Below are positions 1-8,637 of a DNA stretch of 64,000 bases, one piece after another. The stretch covers positions 1 through 64,000 of the forward strand of contig JAFRKI010000005.1 of NCBI GenBank assembly GCA_017431825.1, written 5' to 3'. Made by a program: the position numbers and the translations under genes. Numbering within the stretch: the first letter of the stretch is position 1; each line of letters opens with the position of its first letter. The stretch comes from Erysipelotrichaceae bacterium. GTDB taxonomy: Bacteria > Bacillota_I > Bacilli_A > Erysipelotrichales > Erysipelotrichaceae. The notes under the pieces are model-generated. The model saw nothing but the letters and a program-made list of their open reading frames with translations. It searched no databases and had not been told where the DNA came from.

Positions 1-253
1 AATTTGAGGAGCGCTGTCCCTAGTACGAGAGGACCAGGATGGACGTACCTATGGTGCACCAATTGTTCTGCCAAGAGCATAGTTGGATAGCTAAGTACGG
101 ATCGGATAAACGCTGAAGGCATCTAAGCGTGAAACCGACTCCAAGATGAGATTTCCCTTTAAGGGCCGTTATAGACTATGACGTTGATAGGTCAGGGATG
201 TAAGCGTAGTGATACGTTGAGTTGACTGATACTAATAGCCCGAGATTTTATCA
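1..253 (+). rRNA. 23S ribosomal RNA, 3' end (partial)
   Basis: The window begins inside the large-subunit rRNA. The sarcin-ricin loop segment AGTACGAGAGGACC is visible near positions 22-35, and the sequence ends with the usual closing helix (ACTGATACTAATAGCCCGAG). The 5' end lies outside the window. The 3' boundary is approximate, placed before the AT-rich spacer that leads to 5S. No tRNA gene lies in the 23S-5S spacer. Confidence 0.97.
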
Positions 254-319
254 TAAAATAAGAAAACGTTAATCCCACATTGCAGTGTTATTTAGTTTTG
301 AAGGAACAAATCCTTCAGA

Positions 320-432
320 TCCGGTGACAATGGAGAAGTGGTCACACCTGGTCCCATCCCGAACCCAGAAGTTAAGCACTTCATCGGCGAGCATAGCTAC
401 CTGTATAGATAGTGAATCAAGCACGTTGCCGG
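320..432 (+). rRNA. 5S ribosomal RNA
   Basis: This is a 113-nt gene about 65 nt after 23S. The ends TCCGGTG and GTTGCCGG pair as the terminal helix, and the universal core CCATCCCGAACCCAGAAGTT is present. A strong terminator follows after 2 nt, so this is the end of the rRNA operon. The exact ends are inferred from the helix. Confidence 0.96.
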
Positions 433-434
433 TT

Positions 435-461
435 AAAAGGATCCGTAAGGATCCTTTTTTT
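435..461 (+). terminator. Intrinsic terminator of the rRNA operon
   Basis: A 10-bp perfect stem (AAAAGGATCC / GGATCCTTTT) with a GTAA tetraloop is followed by a run of T. It starts immediately after the 5S gene. Confidence 0.93.
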
Positions 462-551
462 GTGCCCGTTTGTATATTTTTCAGAAAACTTTATGAAAGA
501 AAAAATGACGTTTTTTGTAAGAAAAATAATTACCCTTGTTTAAGCTGTTTT

Positions 552-581
552 TTGACTGTATTATTGACTGTACTTTATATA
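552..581 (+). promoter_or_regulatory. Candidate promoter of the MBG-repeat protein gene
   Basis: TTGACT at 552-557 and TATATA at 576-581 are separated by 18 bp. TTGACTGTA is repeated 12 bp further on at 564. The predicted start near 588 gives a leader of about 100 nt, which contains a 7-bp hairpin (ATATGGA at 598-604 with TCCATAT at 613-619). The stretch 462-689 holds no credible gene and is AT-rich, as expected for a promoter region. Confidence 0.55.
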
Positions 582-689
582 GAATAGCTATGGCGGAATA
601 TGGACGTCTATTTCCATATGCAGCCGTTTATAATACAAACTGCGTATTTTGACCTTATAAAGAATCATGTTTATGAAAGGAGAATAAGT

Positions 690-3600
690 ATGAGAAAATT
701 TCTCTCCAGATGTCTTGTCTCAGTAATGATCGTACTGCTGGTAATGGCTCATGTACCGGCAAGAAACGTCTATGCTGACGAAGGACAGACAGGCGAAGCT
801 CCGGTAACAGAGAACACTAACGAAAGCTCTGATACCGCAGATGAAGCCGCGGAAGATAATGATGATGCTTCAGCCGAAGCAGTTTATGACGTTTCCGATG
901 TAAAGTCAGTAAAGGCTGAAGTCAAGGAATCTGAAGAAGCCGTAAAACAGACTGCGGAAAAGCAGGAAGTCATAGTTTCAGAAAAGGAAAAGGAACCGCA
1001 GGACTTTATCTATGTCCATGCGGAGATCGAAACCGTTAACAGCGAAGGCTATGTATACAACGGCAAGGAACAGACTTACGGCGGACCCGATACCTATGTG
1101 ATCCACTATTATCTCGACAAGACCGAAGTAAGCAGGGAAGATATCGAAGCCCTCGGTTTCGATGTGGAAGTCAAGGCCTGCCATATGGATGGAAGCTTTG
1201 ATGAGAACTTCTATGTGAGCGGTACTGATCATGATAAGTACTTCTTTGACGTAGTCGTATTCATCAAGGGTAAAGTCGAAGGATACGATACCAAAGGCGA
1301 ATACGGCAACACGGTCACCCTCGTTATCGAGCAGGCTCCGGTAACCGTAACCTATAAAGGCAAAGATGAAACGGTCACCTATGATGCCAAGGAACATTTT
1401 GACCCTGGTTATGACCGCTATATAGATGATGACGAACTGGGTCTTTACAAGGAAGAATACATCGTCCATAAGTCAACAGCCGATAAGCTGATCACCTATA
1501 TCAATGTGGGCAGCTACAAGACCGGCGTTACCCAGAAATATCTGGACAGCACCGCCAGGAACACCAACAGCAATTTCAACGTTACGTTCGTAGCCGATCA
1601 GGGTACGCTGAAGATCGAGGAGGCGACCATTACCGTTAAGACCGAAAGCGCAAGAGTGATGTCTGACGGCACTGATACCCAGGTTCTGGAATGTCAGAAA
1701 TACACGGCTGAGGGTTATCTTAACGAATATTATGACGGTCTGTTCAAAGTAACCTGGACCGGAAAACAGGTCGGTATCGGCAGCTCTTTGAATGAATGTG
1801 TATTTGAAGTGACTGATGAAAACATTGCCGCCAACTATAAGATCGCATACGAATTCGGAACGCTGGCTATCTATTCCGAGTATGCCGTTCAGGTCGTCAT
1901 CAAACCTTTTGAAGATAAGGTCCCGTACAGCGGCGATACCCAGTATATCAATATCCCTGTGGAAGTATTTATAGACAATCCACGCTACGGAATCGAGAAC
2001 ATCAGATACAACGGCAGCAATGAGCTGGTGCTTGGCGAAAAGAGCTATCTGACAGTCGCTGCCAAGGATGTCGGCGACTATACGTTCGCATTAAATGCTG
2101 CAGATTTTGAAAATACCGACAGCCGTTTCGAAGTGGAATTCGTCATGGAAGGCGAAGCCCTGCTGCATGTGACCAAGGCTTCCGCATCCATAGTGATCGA
2201 AGAGGTAAATGAAGAGCATCTGTATACCGGTGAAGAATTCTCTATCCCGTCATACAGGATCCTTGAAATAAACTACAATGATGAGAATGCACCTGCATAT
2301 GACACTTCCAACATCGTCTTCAGCGGAAAGAAGGAACTCAAAGGAACCGATTACGGCATGTACTGGGAAGCTCTGACCGAAGAAATGTTCGATAACACCG
2401 ATGACAACTTCGATGTCGACTTCGTATTCACTTCATTAGGAAATCATGTTTCGATACTGACGATCACCAGACCGGGCGTAGTCGTTACCCTTAAAGGTAA
2501 TGAATTCCACGTTCCGTATGATGAAAAGAATCATGTTCTCACAGTGAATACTGACGGCAGTGTCTCAATTGACACCAAGAAGCAGAGCATGCCTGCATTC
2601 GAGATCATCGATGTCAAAGCCGATAAAGGTGTAAGCTTCAATGCTTCTGATCTCTATTTCAGACAGGCACTGACAGTCAGCGGACAGGAACGCGGTTATT
2701 ATAATGTAAGCAACTGGCTGAACTACTTAAGTAATTTCAACCAGGATATCGATATTTCCTATATCATCGAAGATGACATCGCACTGGTCGTCGACAAGAC
2801 GCCTCTGACCCTGGTCATTGACAATCTTACCATCAGATATGGCGATAAGGATGAACTGACTGCTCATTATGAGGGACTGGTCGATGGAATCGACGGTCCG
2901 AAGTTCAAACTGTATCTGAAAGATGTAGTTGATCATATCGGAACCTATGAGATCTTCGCCGATATCGTTGAGAAATCCGATATCTACGAAGTAACAGAAA
3001 TAAAGAACGGTTTCCTTAACGTTACTAAGAGACCGTTAACGATAACCATTGAAGGTGCCAAGAAGACAATCGAATATGACGGTGAAAAGCATGACCTTTC
3101 AGGCTACACCGTTACTTATTCCGAAGAGATCAAGGATACGATCCAGCAGCCTGCTTCCCCGGTAGTAACGGGAAGAGAGATCGGCGATTATGAGCTGGAT
3201 CTGAGCGGTCTTGATTTCGTATTCAGCAGCAGCGTCTATGACGTAACTGTCACAAAGATCAACGGCATGCTGAAGATCGTTGCCGATGCCGATCCGATCG
3301 AGCTGGGCACCATCAGCTATACGGGCGGAGAATTCGTCTTTGACGGCGAAGAGCATCCGGCAAGTTTCAATGCTGCTGTCACCAAGGACGGCAAGACCTA
3401 TACCTTAAGCGGTATCAAATTCGTCTATTATGACGGTGAAAAGGAGATCGGAACTTCCGCTCCTGTCAATGCCGGTAATTATACCGTTAAAGTAAACAAG
3501 AAAGACATCAGAATCATCGATGAAAACGGCTTTGATGTTACCGAATTATGTGAGTTCGACGTTCAGGAAACTGCTGATCTGATCATCACTCCTCGTCCTG

Positions 3601-5762
3601 TTACCGTAACTGTAAAGGCCGAGAAGAAGAAGATCATCGGCGGAAACGGAAACTACGTTTACAAAGCAGGTTACACTGTCACTGTTGAAGGCAATCCTGG
3701 CAACAGCTATGATTTCACGAAGGAAGATATTACTTATGACGGCCAGGATCATGCTGAAGGCCAGTTCGGCGGCATCAATCCTCCGCAGAGATACACATGC
3801 AGGCTTTATCTTGATAATTTCGGTACCAGTAATACCAACTATGCTCCTGAATTCAAGTTCGACGGTGACGGACTGATCGTTCTGCTGATCAGATATCCGG
3901 GCTCCGGAGCCATCACCTATCTGACTTTGGATCTCACTTCAGGCTCAACCACATATAACGGTCAGCCGCAGTCATTCAAAGCGGAAATCAATGGTCTGAA
4001 TGAAGACAACACGATACGTGTACAGGGCAGCGACGGAGTATACTATACAGTTACCATCGATCCTGACAGGTTCGGCACTACGGTCACCAAGACCGGAGCT
4101 GGCGAATACAGTGCAACTCCTGGCAGCATGCCAAACGGCATCGTTTCCATTGAAGACAGCAGCGGCATCAACTGCCGTGACACGGTAAGCTTCAAATATA
4201 CCGGTGGAACATTCACCATCAACAAGCAGGTACTGACCGTAACGCTCAGGACCGACGTCAAGAAGACCTACGGCGAAGCCGATCCTGACCGTTCGACCTG
4301 GATCATCGTCGAAGGTCTGACCGAAGGCCAGTCTGTTGAGAGCCTCTTCAGGATCAGACGTGAAGCCGGTGAAGATGTCGGTGAATATCCGTTTACCGTA
4401 TCTCTTATTTCTACCGGCGGCGGCGGAGGCGGCGGTGAAGTCATCAAAGATGACGAAAAGAAATCCGCTAAATCCGTAAAGGCCGTTGAAGCTGTAGAAA
4501 TGCTCAGCGAATATGCTGAATTAATAGACGAAGAAGCTTCAGATGAGGCCGGTGATCAGGCCGCTCAGACCAATTCCAACATCACCGTCTACTACAAGAA
4601 CACCGAAGGCAAGCTTACCATCAATCCGGCAACTGTAACCATTACGGCTGTTGATGATTCCAAGTGGTACGGCACCAATGACCCTGTGTTCACAGCTGTT
4701 ATTACGGGTCTGGTAGGCAATGAACACCTTCCAAGCGATTTCTATAAGGAATGGCGTGATCCGGGTGAGGCCATCCGTAACGACTATGTTATTCATATCT
4801 TTGCGGATCCTGACAACTATCAGAATCCTGAATATCCGCCGATCGACGATCCGGACGAGCCTATCATCTGTCTGGACTGCGCGATCATCTGCGATAACTG
4901 CTATATAGAAGTGGAAAGGGATTATGAAGAAGTAGCTGAATATGCAGCCAAGTCTGTCAGGACAAGAGAAGCTGTAGCTGCAGATACTGCTGAAAGGATC
5001 TCTGATAAAGAAGAAACTGTAATATACGTAAGGCCGGAGTACGAATGCGAGGATGCTTCCATGTGCGAAGAACTGCCATATCATCCGCATGATCCGATCC
5101 CATACGATCCGGAACCGATAGAGATTTCGACTACCGGCGGCGGTTCGGGAGTATTCAAGTCTACCAACTATAAGTTTGTAACTAAAGACGGACTCTTCGC
5201 TATTTTAGGCAACAGTGTCCCTCCTACCGATCCTCCGACAGATCCGACGGTACCTACCAAGACCGATCCTACTCCGGATCCTGATCCGGTGATCGAGGTC
5301 ATCACTACCGATCCTGCTCCTAAGACTGACGGTCCTGTAGATATCACTACCGATCCGACTCCGACGACACAGCCTGGCGGAAGAGCCTGGGCTCTGGTCA
5401 ATCTGATCTCAACTGTCTTATCATGTCTGATCGCCATCTGCATGATCGTCACGATAAAGAAGAGAAAAGATGAGGAAGAGGAAGAAGCTTACAGACAGGA
5501 AATAAAGGACGATAAGGAAGAAAAGGAAGAAGAGAACGACAGGAAGAGATCCAAGCTCCTCGGTCTGATCCCTTCGATCGGTTCGATCATCGCCTTTATC
5601 CTGACTGAAGACATGCGTTTACCGATGATCTTAGTCGATAAATGGACCTTACTGATGCTGATCCTGCTGGCAGTCACCATCCTGCTTGCTTACTTCACCA
5701 GACACAAAGAGAAGGATAAAGAAGACAAAGGAGACGGACTTAAGGTAGAGATGGCTTCATAA
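690..5762 (+). CDS. Giant secreted MBG-repeat surface protein with C-terminal membrane anchor
   Basis: A 1690-residue protein. The start at 690 is preferred over the longer frame from 600 because AAAGGAG lies just upstream and a signal peptide begins there (MRKFLSRC, hydrophobic core, likely cleavage after VYA near residue 27). The body is a long series of Ig-like modules of the MBG/YDG type. Two carry the classic signature, near residues 1190-1200 (KTYGEADP) and 1325-1335 (KWYGTNDP). The others share a YDG/YNG motif and end in a strand like GTLKIEEATITV. A Pro/Thr/Asp linker precedes a transmembrane helix at about 1563-1588, a very charged KEED segment, and two more helices at about 1622-1640 and 1651-1669. 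No LPXTG sortase motif is seen, so anchoring is probably by these helices. A role in adhesion or as a surface stalk is inferred only. Confidence 0.85.
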   Translation: MRKFLSRCLVSVMIVLLVMAHVPARNVYADEGQTGEAPVTENTNESSDTADEAAEDNDDASAEAVYDVSDVKSVKAEVKESEEAVKQTAEKQEVIVSEKEKEPQDFIYVHAEIETVNSEGYVYNGKEQTYGGPDTYVIHYYLDKTEVSREDIEALGFDVEVKACHMDGSFDENFYVSGTDHDKYFFDVVVFIKGKVEGYDTKGEYGNTVTLVIEQAPVTVTYKGKDETVTYDAKEHFDPGYDRYIDDDELGLYKEEYIVHKSTADKLITYINVGSYKTGVTQKYLDSTARNTNSNFNVTFVADQGTLKIEEATITVKTESARVMSDGTDTQVLECQKYTAEGYLNEYYDGLFKVTWTGKQVGIGSSLNECVFEVTDENIAANYKIAYEFGTLAIYSEYAVQVVIKPFEDKVPYSGDTQYINIPVEVFIDNPRYGIENIRYNGSNELVLGEKSYLTVAAKDVGDYTFALNAADFENTDSRFEVEFVMEGEALLHVTKASASIVIEEVNEEHLYTGEEFSIPSYRILEINYNDENAPAYDTSNIVFSGKKELKGTDYGMYWEALTEEMFDNTDDNFDVDFVFTSLGNHVSILTITRPGVVVTLKGNEFHVPYDEKNHVLTVNTDGSVSIDTKKQSMPAFEIIDVKADKGVSFNASDLYFRQALTVSGQERGYYNVSNWLNYLSNFNQDIDISYIIEDDIALVVDKTPLTLVIDNLTIRYGDKDELTAHYEGLVDGIDGPKFKLYLKDVVDHIGTYEIFADIVEKSDIYEVTEIKNGFLNVTKRPLTITIEGAKKTIEYDGEKHDLSGYTVTYSEEIKDTIQQPASPVVTGREIGDYELDLSGLDFVFSSSVYDVTVTKINGMLKIVADADPIELGTISYTGGEFVFDGEEHPASFNAAVTKDGKTYTLSGIKFVYYDGEKEIGTSAPVNAGNYTVKVNKKDIRIIDENGFDVTELCEFDVQETADLIITPRPVTVTVKAEKKKIIGGNGNYVYKAGYTVTVEGNPGNSYDFTKEDITYDGQDHAEGQFGGINPPQRYTCRLYLDNFGTSNTNYAPEFKFDGDGLIVLLIRYPGSGAITYLTLDLTSGSTTYNGQPQSFKAEINGLNEDNTIRVQGSDGVYYTVTIDPDRFGTTVTKTGAGEYSATPGSMPNGIVSIEDSSGINCRDTVSFKYTGGTFTINKQVLTVTLRTDVKKTYGEADPDRSTWIIVEGLTEGQSVESLFRIRREAGEDVGEYPFTVSLISTGGGGGGGEVIKDDEKKSAKSVKAVEAVEMLSEYAELIDEEASDEAGDQAAQTNSNITVYYKNTEGKLTINPATVTITAVDDSKWYGTNDPVFTAVITGLVGNEHLPSDFYKEWRDPGEAIRNDYVIHIFADPDNYQNPEYPPIDDPDEPIICLDCAIICDNCYIEVERDYEEVAEYAAKSVRTREAVAADTAERISDKEETVIYVRPEYECEDASMCEELPYHPHDPIPYDPEPIEISTTGGGSGVFKSTNYKFVTKDGLFAILGNSVPPTDPPTDPTVPTKTDPTPDPDPVIEVITTDPAPKTDGPVDITTDPTPTTQPGGRAWALVNLISTVLSCLIAICMIVTIKKRKDEEEEEAYRQEIKDDKEEKEEENDRKRSKLLGLIPSIGSIIAFILTEDMRLPMILVDKWTLLMLILLAVTILLAYFTRHKEKDKEDKGDGLKVEMAS

Positions 5763-5779
5763 GTGCAATAACCAATAAT

Positions 5780-5808
5780 TAAAGGAACCCGCAAGGGTCC
5801 CCTTTTTT
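5780..5808 (+). terminator. Weak intrinsic terminator after the MBG gene
   Basis: GGAACCC-GCAA-GGGTCCCC forms an imperfect stem followed by six T. It lies between the convergent MBG and rsmF genes. Confidence 0.6.
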
Positions 5809-5829
5809 ATTTATGATCATCGGTTATTC

Positions 5830-7128
5830 TTATCTTATGATCCAGCCTCTGTCGATTAGGTTCTTTATACTGCTTCCGGCAGCCTTTCCAAAACCTAAAG
5901 GATAACCGTCGATGCAGACCAGGACGTATCCTTCCAGATCCGTACCGGTCCTGATCGTTTCGCCTTTGAGATAGCGTAAAGCCTGGCCGTTATCGAGATT
6001 TATCGACTGATCAAATTCATCGGGACGTAAAGACATTGCCAGAGCCTGTGACGGTTTGAAGAGATATCTGGTGATCTCTCCAAGCAGGAGGCCGGATCTC
6101 AGGGTCCTGATACCGGCATGATCGAAGTCAGGCACGAAATAGAGCTTATCGTTAATAGTCATGAATTCACCGTTATAGAAGTCCTTCTTCAGGTGTTTAA
6201 GGAAACCGATGTCAGGCAGGTCAGCTTTTCTTTTTATGTGTTCCTGAGGGCGTTTTTCGCCTTTCTGGAGCAAACAGGTAAAGTGGCCTTCACCTTTGAC
6301 CTTATGAGGAAAGAGCTTCACACCGATGCCGTCTTTTCCTTTAGTGAAACCTTCATGCATCTTTATCGGCAGCAGTTTCAGATCCGCAAATGCATTCAAT
6401 GCATATCTGACGATCTCTTCGTCTTCCTCAGGTGAAAAGGTACAGGTTGAATACAGCAGCATGCCTCCTTCCTTTAGAAGCTTTACGGCTGCCGTTATGA
6501 GCTCCTTCTGGACCGGCACATAGTATTCGTTTCCTCTTCTGACCCAGGCCTCGATCAGGGAAGGATCCTTTCGGAACATTCCTTCACCGGAACAAGGGGC
6601 ATCGAGGATTATCTTATCGAAGTATCCGGGATATCTGACAGCCAGGTTCTTCATGTCGGTAACGATCACCAGATAATTGACATAACCCTGTCTTTCGATG
6701 TTTCGTAAAAGGGCATTGCATCGGGATGCGGATATGTCGTTGGAGACAAGAAGTCCTGTACCGTTGAGCTTGTTGAGGATCTTCAATGACTTGCCTCCGG
6801 GTGCCGCACAGGCGTCAAGGACGATGTCGCCTTCATCCACCGGCAGCATTTCTCCCGGCAGCATGGCCGATGCTTCCTGGATATAATAAAGACCCGCATA
6901 ATAATAAGGATGCTTGTTTACTTCATTGTCCTTATAGCAGAAACCGTCTTCAGTCCAGGGAACCTTTTCCAGTTCATAAGGAAAAGACTTCAGGAAATCA
7001 CTGACCGAAATCTTGGAAGTATTGACTCTGAGACTCTTTACCGGTTCATCATCAAAGGAGGCAAGATAGTCATCAAACTCTTCCTTTAAAAGGTCTTTCA
7101 TATTGTGGAGGTATGTGTCCGGCAACAT
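5830..7128 (-). CDS. rsmF: NOL1/NOP2/Sun family rRNA cytosine-C5 methyltransferase (RsmF type)
   Basis: A 432-residue SAM-dependent RNA m5C methyltransferase. The SAM motif DACAAPGGKS, the catalytic motif DAPCSGEGMFRKDP and the second cysteine motif STCTFSPEEDEE are all present, so the two-cysteine mechanism is intact. The C-terminal part after about residue 290 matches the extra RNA-binding region typical of RsmF/YebU proteins. The likely target is 16S rRNA, but the exact base cannot be read from sequence. It is divergent from tsaE across a 35-bp gap. Its ATG is 6 nt after TGCTAAAAT on the minus strand, with no Shine-Dalgarno sequence, so a leaderless mRNA is predicted. Confidence 0.9.
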   Translation of the reverse strand: MLPDTYLHNMKDLLKEEFDDYLASFDDEPVKSLRVNTSKISVSDFLKSFPYELEKVPWTEDGFCYKDNEVNKHPYYYAGLYYIQEASAMLPGEMLPVDEGDIVLDACAAPGGKSLKILNKLNGTGLLVSNDISASRCNALLRNIERQGYVNYLVIVTDMKNLAVRYPGYFDKIILDAPCSGEGMFRKDPSLIEAWVRRGNEYYVPVQKELITAAVKLLKEGGMLLYSTCTFSPEEDEEIVRYALNAFADLKLLPIKMHEGFTKGKDGIGVKLFPHKVKGEGHFTCLLQKGEKRPQEHIKRKADLPDIGFLKHLKKDFYNGEFMTINDKLYFVPDFDHAGIRTLRSGLLLGEITRYLFKPSQALAMSLRPDEFDQSINLDNGQALRYLKGETIRTGTDLEGYVLVCIDGYPLGFGKAAGSSIKNLIDRGWIIR

Positions 7129-7134
7129 AATTTA

Positions 7135-7143
7135 ATTTTAGCA
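7135..7143 (-). promoter_or_regulatory. Extended -10 promoter of rsmF (leaderless)
   Basis: On the minus strand TGCTAAAAT is followed by exactly 6 nt and then the rsmF ATG. Transcription is predicted to start at the A of ATG. Confidence 0.7.
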
Positions 7144-7151
7144 TTTTGTTA

Positions 7152-7157
7152 TATAAT
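7152..7157 (+). promoter_or_regulatory. -10 promoter of the tsaE operon (leaderless GTG)
   Basis: TATAAT is followed by 6 nt (GGGTTA) and GTG at 7164. No Shine-Dalgarno sequence lies between them. The -10 box would be coding if the TTG at 7146 were the start, which argues against that start. Confidence 0.7.
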
Positions 7158-7163
7158 GGGTTA

Positions 7164-7586
7164 GTGCTAAGCAGAAGCGAAGAAGAAACGATAGAACTGG
7201 GCTATGAGCTCGGCAGGAAACTCGAGAAGGGAATGTGTCTGGCTTTAAAGGGCGACCTGGCCGGAGGCAAGACGACCTTCACCAAGGGCATCGGCAAGGC
7301 TCTCAACGTCAAGGGGATCATCAATTCCCCGACTTTTACCATTCTCAAGATCTATGAAGGCGACCTTAAACTCTTCCATATCGACGCTTACCGTCTGGAA
7401 GGAAACGAATATGATCTGGGACTGGATGAGTATCTCGATGAAGGCGTCATGGTAGTGGAATGGCCGGAATACTATGAGGATTATCTGCCTAAGGAATATC
7501 TGGAAATAACCTTTAAATACGTTGATGACAATACCCGTGAAATAGAATACAGAGCGGTAGGAGATAAATACAGGGACTTATGCTGA
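7164..7586 (+). CDS. tsaE: tRNA threonylcarbamoyladenosine biosynthesis ATPase TsaE
   Basis: A 140-residue P-loop ATPase that drives the TsaB-TsaD complex in making t6A37 on ANN-decoding tRNAs. The Walker A motif GDLAGGKTTF and the conserved NSPTFTILKIYEG and FHIDAYRLEG segments are clear. The start is placed at GTG 7164, 6 nt after a TATAAT; an alternative TTG at 7146 sits upstream of that promoter element. It heads the conserved tsaE-tsaB-rimI-tsaD operon, which corresponds to ydiB-C-D-E of B. subtilis, and it overlaps tsaB by 7 nt. Confidence 0.92.
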   Translation: MLSRSEEETIELGYELGRKLEKGMCLALKGDLAGGKTTFTKGIGKALNVKGIINSPTFTILKIYEGDLKLFHIDAYRLEGNEYDLGLDEYLDEGVMVVEWPEYYEDYLPKEYLEITFKYVDDNTREIEYRAVGDKYRDLC

Positions 7587-8167
7587 CACTATGCATCGAT
7601 ACAGCTTATAAATATCTGACGGTGGCTTTGATCAGAGATGATGAGATAGTCGAAGCCATTTCGAACGAATGCTTCAAGAGACAGTCGGAAGAGGTTTTTG
7701 TGGTGCTCGAGGAACTGTTTAAAAAGGCAGACATAAGTAAAAGAGATATCGATTCGATCTGCATATCTTCGGGTCCGGGTTCCTATACGGGTGTCAGGAT
7801 AGCCATGACGATCGCCAAGGTCTATGCAAAGATAGCGGATATCGGTCTGTATAAGATCTCCACACTGCGACTCTATGCCGGCAACAGGGAAAAGACGATG
7901 GTCGTCATGGATGCCAGAGCTAAAAGAGCCTATGTGGGCGTTTATGACAAAGGAGAACGTATTCTGAAGGATCAGGCATTACCGCTGGAAGACATCGATC
8001 CTAAAGATTATAACGTAGTACTTGACGGGGAACTGATCGGAAAGGAAAGCGTCATGCCGGACATTCCGGAGTGTTTCCTTAACACCAGGGAAGAATGGGA
8101 ACATGTCGAAGAGATCAATTTCTTGGCTCCGGAGTATCTTAAGGAAAGCAGTGAGTATTACCGATGA
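7580..8167 (+). CDS. tsaB: tRNA threonylcarbamoyladenosine biosynthesis protein TsaB
   Basis: A 195-residue ASKHA-fold partner of TsaD. The N-terminal LCIDTAYKYLTVALI strand-turn and the diagnostic SSGPGSYTGVRIAMTIAK motif are present. It has no kinase-like active site of its own; in the known complex it is the scaffold for TsaD and TsaE. It overlaps both tsaE and rimI, indicating tight translational coupling. The protein is slightly short for the family (usually about 220-230 residues), with the deficit in the C-terminal half. Confidence 0.92.
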   Translation: MLTLCIDTAYKYLTVALIRDDEIVEAISNECFKRQSEEVFVVLEELFKKADISKRDIDSICISSGPGSYTGVRIAMTIAKVYAKIADIGLYKISTLRLYAGNREKTMVVMDARAKRAYVGVYDKGERILKDQALPLEDIDPKDYNVVLDGELIGKESVMPDIPECFLNTREEWEHVEEINFLAPEYLKESSEYYR

Positions 8168-8637
8168 GCATCGAACTGATGAAAAAGGAAGATATCGAAA
8201 CGGTAGCGGAGCTGGAAAAGCAGCTCTTCTCTGATCCCTGGCCAAAACATTTCTTCCTGCAAGAACTGGAAAACGAATTTGCAGAATACTACGTCTTAAA
8301 AAAAGACGGCGAGATTGCCGGCTACGCCGGCATGTGGCAGATGTTTGAAAACTGCGACCTTACCAATATTGCGATAAGAGAGGATTATCAGGGCAGGGGT
8401 TACGGCAAAGAACTTCTGAGATTCATGATAAGCAGAGCTATCGAAAAAGGCTGTGAGTTCATGCATCTGGAAGTCAGAGTTTCCAATATAAAGGCTCAGA
8501 ATCTGTATGAGAAACTGGGCTTCATAAAAACGCGGATCCGTAAGGGTTATTACGAAAACGGTGAAGACGGTATAGACATGGTGAAAGGACTGTTGGGTTT
8601 AAGTGAAGAAGATTCTTGCGATCGAAAGCAGCTGTGA
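8164..8637 (+). CDS. rimI: Ribosomal protein S18-alanine N-acetyltransferase RimI
   Basis: A 157-residue GNAT acetyltransferase. The acetyl-CoA loop IREDYQGRGYGKEL and the RimI-like FSDPWPKHFF and LEVRVSNIKAQNLYEKLGF motifs are visible. The substrate is assigned from family and position: rimI is commonly found between tsaB and tsaD. It begins with an ATGA overlap on tsaB, and its last 35 nt overlap tsaD. Confidence 0.9.
   Translation: MSIELMKKEDIETVAELEKQLFSDPWPKHFFLQELENEFAEYYVLKKDGEIAGYAGMWQMFENCDLTNIAIREDYQGRGYGKELLRFMISRAIEKGCEFMHLEVRVSNIKAQNLYEKLGFIKTRIRKGYYENGEDGIDMVKGLLGLSEEDSCDRKQL

Noticed and set aside
285-587. 100-codon open frame over the 5S gene
   Set aside because: It crosses the 5S rRNA and its terminator; composition is not protein-like.
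4539-5090. 183-codon minus-strand frame
   Set aside because: Shadow of the MBG gene, no motif or ribosome site.
7146-7163. TTG start for tsaE
   Set aside because: It would place the TATAAT promoter box inside the coding sequence and has no ribosome site; GTG 7164 fits better.
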